NCBI RefSeq assembly: GCF_900454495.1
Contig: NZ_UGSI01000002.1
Span: 1,399,001 to 1,463,000 of the forward strand
Source of the DNA: Paenibacillus macerans
Lineage (GTDB): Bacteria > Bacillota > Bacilli > Paenibacillales > Paenibacillaceae
Length of the DNA stretch: 64,000 bases
Direction of reading: 5' to 3'
Part shown: positions 59,807 through 64,000 of the stretch, piece after piece
Numbering within the stretch: position 1 is the stretch's first letter
Layout of the letters: each line of letters opens with the position of its first letter
Position numbers and translations under genes: made by a program
The notes under the pieces: model-generated
Database searches by the model: none
Seen by the model: the letters and a program-made list of their open reading frames with translations, nothing else
What the model was told of the DNA's origin: nothing

Positions 59807-60391
59807 TTATGGGGCCTTGGCGTCCGGTTGGGATGCGTTCGGGTCCGGCTTCTTGTCTTCCAGCGCCGAAATGGCTTTCCATAAGGAGGCTAAGGCATAC
59901 AGGAACAAAAGCGCCCCCGGGACGATCAACAGCGTGACATTCCCCAATTTCGTCCCGGCGAAATTGAGAACGTATCCTGCATAAGGGACGTTAAAGCCGG
60001 TGTAAACGCCGGTGACATTGGCCGGATCAACCGGCTCCAGGTCGGGGGCATCGTTGTTGTCTCCTTTGGTCCGGTAAAGGACCTGACCGGTTAGCTCATT
60101 GCGGGCGACTTCGACGATGCGGTGGGTGATCAGTTTCTGTTCGTCCGCCCGGAAGGTGATAACATCGCCGGCGGTAAATCGGGTCATGTCGCCTCCGGGC
60201 TTAATGGCCACGATGGAACCGGTGGGTATGGAGGGTTCCATTGAGCCGGACAGTACCGTTTTCAACTGATAACCGTAGAAATTCGGTTCATTGCCGGACA
60301 TTTTCGACATGACGGCTGAGCCGGCCACGGTAAAAAAGGCAGCCGCCATCAGAACCGTCAGCGCATTTGCCAACCATTTTCGAATCCGCAT
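59807..60391 (-). CDS. sipW: ER-type signal peptidase I
   Basis: 194 residues. Active Ser50 in VLSGSMEPSIPTG; the general base is His90 (KLITHRIVEV) instead of Lys, with Asp in RTKGDNNDAPD, so it is ER-type as SipW. N-terminal span and a C-terminal span (VTLLIVPGALLFLYALASLW). It cleaves the TasA and TapA precursors. It starts 3 bp after the tapA stop, hence coupled. Confidence 0.95.
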   Translation of the reverse strand: MRIRKWLANALTVLMAAAFFTVAGSAVMSKMSGNEPNFYGYQLKTVLSGSMEPSIPTGSIVAIKPGGDMTRFTAGDVITFRADEQKLITHRIVEVARNELTGQVLYRTKGDNNDAPDLEPVDPANVTGVYTGFNVPYAGYVLNFAGTKLGNVTLLIVPGALLFLYALASLWKAISALEDKKPDPNASQPDAKAP

Positions 60392-60394
60392 GAC

Positions 60395-61894
60395 TCATTC
60401 ACCGCCTTTCTGATCATTTGCGGGAGAGGGAGAGGCATCGGCACCGGCATCTGCGGAATCCGCGGAATCCGCGGAATCTGCCTGGCCAGGCCCATCTTGA
60501 TCCAAATTTTGGCCGCCGGGTTGCCCGCCTTCGGCCGGCGCGCCATCTTCGGAAGCCGGGGGTTCTTCGGGCTGCGCAGGACTTGGGCCGGCGGCAGACC
60601 GTTCCGGTTGAGGCGGCGATGGTTTGTTCGCATGCGAATCGTTAGGATCGGCGGATTGTTCAGCGGAGGAGGTAGGTTCGTCCCCGTCGCCGCCTTCGCT
60701 ATCCGCAGGAATCCGTACATCCCCGCCGCCGCTCTCTCCAGCCGTCGGAGTCTTCTCGTTGCTGGCCTCTCCAGCCAGTGGAGTTTCCCCATCGCCGGTC
60801 TCGCTAACTGTTGGGATATCTCCCTCGGCCGGCGTTTTATCCTTTACCGCTTGTTTGTCTCCCGGCGGAGGCGTTTCGCCATCGCTCGGGTTCCCGGACC
60901 CGTCCGGGGCGGCCGGTTCCTTCTCACCGGCTTGCTCTTCTTGTTTGGCCTGCTCTTCCTGCAGCTGCTTCTGCCGCTCGATTTCCGCCGGCCGCTGCGC
61001 TTCCGCCTCCGGCAACAGCTGCGCTCTCTGTGCCTCCAGACTGGAGATGCCGGCGGTCAGACCGGCTATGGCCGACTGCAGGGAAGCTTGTACGCTTTCA
61101 AAATAAGCGAGCAACTCTTCTCCGGCGGGATCCCCATCGATAGCGACCCGGCCATCGAAAAAGGCAGCGGTTGCATAGCTATCGGCCGCAAAGCCGTCGG
61201 ACGTCAGCGATCCTAATTGGTGGACGGAACGCAAGTAGCTTAGGATTTCTTGCAGCGTCCCGCTTAACGAGCCTGAATGTAATCCACTGCGCTCCAAAAG
61301 GTCGGTGATCCGGTCCAGCAGCGTCGTTTGCGACAGTTCGGCGCAATTCGGCTCCAGCTCGTTCAGCGAGGTTAGCAGTTCATGAACCGGCGCGGAGGCG
61401 GCGGCAAGTTCCCGCTGCAGCTCCTGCCAAATGGACTGATTCAAGGCCTTTTGCTGCTCCAACTGCTGAATCATGGCGTTCAGTTCGCCGATTCGCGCCG
61501 ACAGGCCGGCCGCGGCCGGCCCCAACCGGCTGCCGGCCTCGAATTCGTTTGTTCCTTCGCCGCCATCGTAAACCAAATCGGTAGCGGATGGATTATAGGC
61601 AGGAGGGGTCACGGCAGAGCCTAGCAATCTTCCTTTTAATGAAGCGGCCCGTTCAAGGTGTTCAGCCAACAGCGACAGTTGGTTTTCAATTTGGCTGGGG
61701 AATACCCGGCATGCCTTAATTTCCGAATGATCCTCGCGTACGCTGGTGAATTCCCCGAAGGTGGTGCCGACTTGCTGCGAGGTCCACAATAACAAGGTAG
61801 AAAAAATCAATCCGGATTGCAGCGTTTTCACCATCTTTTGTTTCTTCCGGTTTTTGCGCCGTTTGCGGATCGCGCCGGTTCGGGATCTTCGCAG
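60395..61894 (-). CDS. tapA: TapA-like matrix anchoring protein, CTG start probable
   Basis: 499 residues if it begins at CTG 61894, which lies 8 nt after AAAGGAGG; from ATG at 61834 it would be 479 with no good site. The CTG start adds a basic tail (RRSRTGAIRKRRKNRKKQK) before the membrane span (LIFSTLLLW). After it, TTFGEFTSVREDHSEIKACRVF matches the SipW-cleaved start of B. subtilis TapA. Then a helical part (about 85-335) with Gln/Glu/Leu coiled-coil stretches, and an acidic Pro/Gly/Glu-rich tail (about 335-499) with 9-bp repeats (DSADSADSADA). TapA assembles TasA fibres; here it is about twice as long. Confidence 0.82.
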   Translation of the reverse strand: MRRSRTGAIRKRRKNRKKQKMVKTLQSGLIFSTLLLWTSQQVGTTFGEFTSVREDHSEIKACRVFPSQIENQLSLLAEHLERAASLKGRLLGSAVTPPAYNPSATDLVYDGGEGTNEFEAGSRLGPAAAGLSARIGELNAMIQQLEQQKALNQSIWQELQRELAAASAPVHELLTSLNELEPNCAELSQTTLLDRITDLLERSGLHSGSLSGTLQEILSYLRSVHQLGSLTSDGFAADSYATAAFFDGRVAIDGDPAGEELLAYFESVQASLQSAIAGLTAGISSLEAQRAQLLPEAEAQRPAEIERQKQLQEEQAKQEEQAGEKEPAAPDGSGNPSDGETPPPGDKQAVKDKTPAEGDIPTVSETGDGETPLAGEASNEKTPTAGESGGGDVRIPADSEGGDGDEPTSSAEQSADPNDSHANKPSPPQPERSAAGPSPAQPEEPPASEDGAPAEGGQPGGQNLDQDGPGQADSADSADSADAGADASPSPANDQKGGE

Positions 61895-61938
61895 AAAAGG
61901 TTCCTCCTTTCCAAGGGGGTCGGCTCGTTCGTTAATAT

Positions 61939-62107
61939 GTTCTTTATTAAGAACGAATTCCGTGACTCAAATATACACGAAATTCCCAAAGAAAGGAAAC
62001 CCGCGAATTCGCTCGATTGTTCTCAATAATGAACAAATATCTTGAATTATCTTGGTATTATGCCCGTTTACGTTTATTATTTATAAATTTCGTTCTTTGT
62101 TAAGAAC
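61939..62107. promoter_or_regulatory. Three SinR-type palindromes between tapA and sinI
   Basis: GTTCTTTATTAAGAAC (61939-61954), GTTCTCAATAATGAAC (62019-62034, imperfect) and GTTCTTTGTTAAGAAC (62092-62107), the last followed by AGAAC. They fit the known SinR core GTTCTYT and its inverse. The space 61895-62385 also carries AT-rich promoter sequence and no gene. Confidence 0.85.
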
Positions 62108-62385
62108 AGAACTTTGTTTTGTGACTTGCATCAGTGAATTTACTAAAATTTACAACAAATGTAACAATTAAACAATAAAATATAGCTTTTTCCATCAAAT
62201 TTACGTGCTTGGCCTACGCGGAACGACATACTTTTCAGATCGGGGACATTATAATAAGAACTAAGGAAGCTTTCTGGCTGAAAGCCCGTAATCCATTGGC
62301 ACAAAGTCTCAGATCTAAGGTAGGGACACTAAAATGGCTGGTCTGTCCGGGGACAAGCCTAAATAATGATCTTAGGAGGGGATTG

Positions 62386-62562
62386 TTGTTGAAAAAATCC
62401 GCCCAGGTTATTGTTCGTGACCGGTGCCCCGGGGAAATCGACCCTGAATGGGTGGTTCTGCTCGCCATGGCCAAGGATGCGGGGATATCCATCGAGGAGG
62501 TTCGGCGCTTTTTGTCGGGGGAACGATCAAATTATGCACAATGGCATTTATATCATAAATAG
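62386..62562 (+). CDS. sinI: SinI-type antirepressor
   Basis: 58 residues from TTG at 62386 (AGGAGG at 62374-62379, 6 nt); adjoining TTG codons at 62383 and 62389 are also possible. A longer frame to 62209 lacks this site. The core GEIDPEWVVLLAMAKDAGISIEEVRRFL matches SinI (D-EWV-L---AK-A-IS-EEIR-YL). It binds SinR and frees matrix genes. In B. subtilis sinI lies beside sinR; here it is divergent from tapA at the other end of the module. Confidence 0.9.
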   Translation: MLKKSAQVIVRDRCPGEIDPEWVVLLAMAKDAGISIEEVRRFLSGERSNYAQWHLYHK

Positions 62563-62582
62563 CTCTGAATAGAGAGCTGGCG

Positions 62583-62620
62583 AATCGTCCCCCGAGCGGA
62601 GCGGGACGGTTCTTTTTTTT
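62583..62620 (+). terminator. Terminator after sinI
   Basis: AATCGTCCC (62583-62591) pairs with GGGACGGTT (62603-62611; one wobble), followed by CTTTTTTTTT. Confidence 0.88.
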
Positions 62621-62786
62621 TCGGCGATTTTTGTTCGGAGGCAAAAAGGGGCGTAAAACGCGGCGCCAGCGCGGTGCGAGGGGAAAAACGGCGATTTTTG
62701 TATGCCAAAGGCGATTCAGGGCGAAGCCTTTTATGCTAAAATAGATAAAGTCTATTTGTGCGTGAGAGGGAAGGGGCGATAAAGCC

Positions 62787-64000
62787 GTGCGCATGAACAA
62801 CATGCTGCATTTTACCGAAAATCACCGTTATTGCGTATACCGCGACTTCAGTCTCAGCCCGGTGGACGGAAAGATGCTGGCCATGATCTACCAGCCGATG
62901 GTCGGGGCGTTTGCCGTGGCGTTGTACCGGCTGCTGGCGGAACAGGTTCCGCTGGAGCAGGTCGGTTATTCCAAGGTCGAGCAGCAGCGGAGGCTGTTCC
63001 TGACGCTGGGGGTGGACCCGAGCGAAAAGGGGAGGAAGTTCCTGATCGAGCAGGCTTCCAAGCTGGAGGCCGTCGGCCTGCTGCAGACCAGCCGCCTGTA
63101 CGTACCGGACAGCGACGATTATATGTACGAATACGAGCTGCAGGCGCCGCTGTCGCCTGCAGAGTTTTTCAGAACCCAGCATCTGACGCTGCTGCTGCGC
63201 GACAAAATCGGCAAATTTGCCGTCCTGGCGCTGCGGGAACAGCTGTTCAGCAATGAACCGGAGGCTTGGGCAGGCGTAACTTATAACAAAGAAAATATTT
63301 CCGTGCCGTTTTACGATATCTTTGAGTTGAATACGCACTCGATCGATTACGAGCTGGAGCAGGCGATCGCCGAGACGTCGATCGCCCGGCAGCCGGGCGT
63401 GCTGCTGGGGCCGGAGGAAGAGGCGATCAATTACGCCGACATTATTCTCCGGTTTCCCCGGGAGTCGCGCAACCGCCCGTTTGTGGAGGCGCTGCGCTTT
63501 GACCCGGAAGGCATGGGGATCGTGAATTACATCGCCCGCAAGTACGATTTAGGCGTGCAGGACATCTGCCGGCTGCTCGACGAGGACGGCGTGTTTGATC
63601 CGGCCGGAGCCATCCTGCTGGACGAATTGCAGTACAGGGCCAATTTGCAGTTCCGGCAGGGAAAACGGCGCAAGGAGGCGCGCGAGGTTGCGTACGGCAA
63701 AATCGTCTCGCTGCGCGGGGGAGAAGCGGCGGGTTCGGCGGCCCAGTCCATCAGCCATCCGGAAGAGGTGGCGGTGCAGATGGAGTATTACGTGGATGTT
63801 CCGCCGCAGTTCCAGAGCAAATGCGATGTTCATCAATACAATATGATGCTGCGCAACGAGCCGTATACCCGGCTATTGAAGACGTTTTTTCCGGGGACGG
63901 TGCCGGACAACCTGCTCGATATTTTTGAAAAAGTCGATTTGAACTATAAGCTGCCCGGCGAAGTGATCAACGTACTTATCCATTATTTGATGTCGCTGTT
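62787..64000 (+). CDS. dnaB: Replication initiation/membrane attachment protein DnaB, partial
   Basis: GTG at 62787 with AAGGGGCG 9-10 nt upstream; the frame is open to the window edge (404 codons seen, about 470 expected). It begins RMNNMLHFTENHRYCVYRDFS and has the Firmicute DnaB landmarks DGKMLAMIYQPMVGAFAVALYRLL, EYELQAPLSPAEFFRTQHLTLLLRDKIGK and, further on, YADIILRFP. This is the primosome loader that with DnaD and DnaI brings the replicative helicase to oriC. It is not the helicase. The neighbours nrdR and dnaI are outside the window. Confidence 0.92.
   Translation, partial: MRMNNMLHFTENHRYCVYRDFSLSPVDGKMLAMIYQPMVGAFAVALYRLLAEQVPLEQVGYSKVEQQRRLFLTLGVDPSEKGRKFLIEQASKLEAVGLLQTSRLYVPDSDDYMYEYELQAPLSPAEFFRTQHLTLLLRDKIGKFAVLALREQLFSNEPEAWAGVTYNKENISVPFYDIFELNTHSIDYELEQAIAETSIARQPGVLLGPEEEAINYADIILRFPRESRNRPFVEALRFDPEGMGIVNYIARKYDLGVQDICRLLDEDGVFDPAGAILLDELQYRANLQFRQGKRRKEAREVAYGKIVSLRGGEAAGSAAQSISHPEEVAVQMEYYVDVPPQFQSKCDVHQYNMMLRNEPYTRLLKTFFPGTVPDNLLDIFEKVDLNYKLPGEVINVLIHYLMSL

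Noticed and set aside
62209..62385. N-terminal extension of sinI to 62209
   Set aside because: The strong AGGAGG site is at 62374-62379 and SinI proteins are about 57 residues; the extension has no family match.
1..64000. tRNA or rRNA genes
   Set aside because: No cloverleaf pattern with the conserved T-arm GTTCGA(A/C)TC and CCA end, and no rRNA-like stretch, was recognised. The GTTCGAAC at 57566 belongs to the MITE copy.

Overview
The window looks like chromosome from a spore-forming, low-to-moderate GC Gram-positive of the Paenibacillaceae. Evidence: ribosome binding sites close to AAAGGAGG with frequent TTG and GTG starts; a SAM (S-box) riboswitch before metNIQ; sda, sinI/sinR, tasA/sipW and a YheC/D spore-coat ATP-grasp protein; B. 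subtilis-like neighbourhoods (yumC, yumB, yutJ, yuzB, yutI); lipoprotein SBPs of the LplA type; and an aminofutalosine synthase, pointing to the futalosine menaquinone route. Species cannot be named from sequence alone.

Layout. 1-7040 (minus): a seven-gene run of response regulator, histidine kinase, beta-propeller protein, TolC-like protein, HlyD/MacA-type adaptor, ABC ATPase and the start of a MacB-type permease. 7380-11043: mntABCD-type metal transporter. 11424-23197: fructan locus, with a LacI repressor divergent from two permeases, a lipoprotein SBP, an intracellular GH32 enzyme, a ROK fructokinase and a 1275-residue secreted multidomain GH32 enzyme. 23800-34870: housekeeping and poorly characterised genes (a frameshifted RQC-like gene, HAD phosphatase, YqgC-like, MurJ-like, DUF2515 with a huge Gly/Ala insert, thioredoxin-like, CtaA, UbiD-type decarboxylase, HEPN). 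34970-38121: SAM riboswitch, a MITE-like element, metNIQ. 38620-43619: DUF2461, SDR, NifU, YuzB, YutJ, MqnE, HesB. 43800-48360: accessory stretch with an integrase remnant, an XRE repressor with two perfect operators divergent from three unknown small genes, and an AT-rich WYL/VOC/YdeI group. 48568-57990: VUT transporter, HMCES/YedK, AI-2E-family protein, YheD-like, sda inside a DnaA-box cluster, zinc-ribbon protein, YumC, NDH-2, HemQ, YuiB. 58629-62562: a biofilm-matrix module, sinR-tasA-sipW-tapA on the minus strand with sinI divergent. 62787-end: dnaB, cut by the window.

Three connected themes stand out. First, the matrix module carries its repressor (SinR), antirepressor (SinI), structural and processing genes, and three GTTCTT...AAGAAC palindromes between sinI and tapA, so the circuit seems self-contained. 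Second, sda is surrounded by six consensus DnaA boxes, linking replication status to sporulation. Third, the intergenic spaces hold at least six different repeat families: TAGCGG and TAACGGTTG clusters with the same two-forward/two-inverted layout, ATTGGA palindromes, a GAATGTACA family, a MITE-like family and a 22-bp tandem array. Their repetition and symmetry are the least explained signal here.
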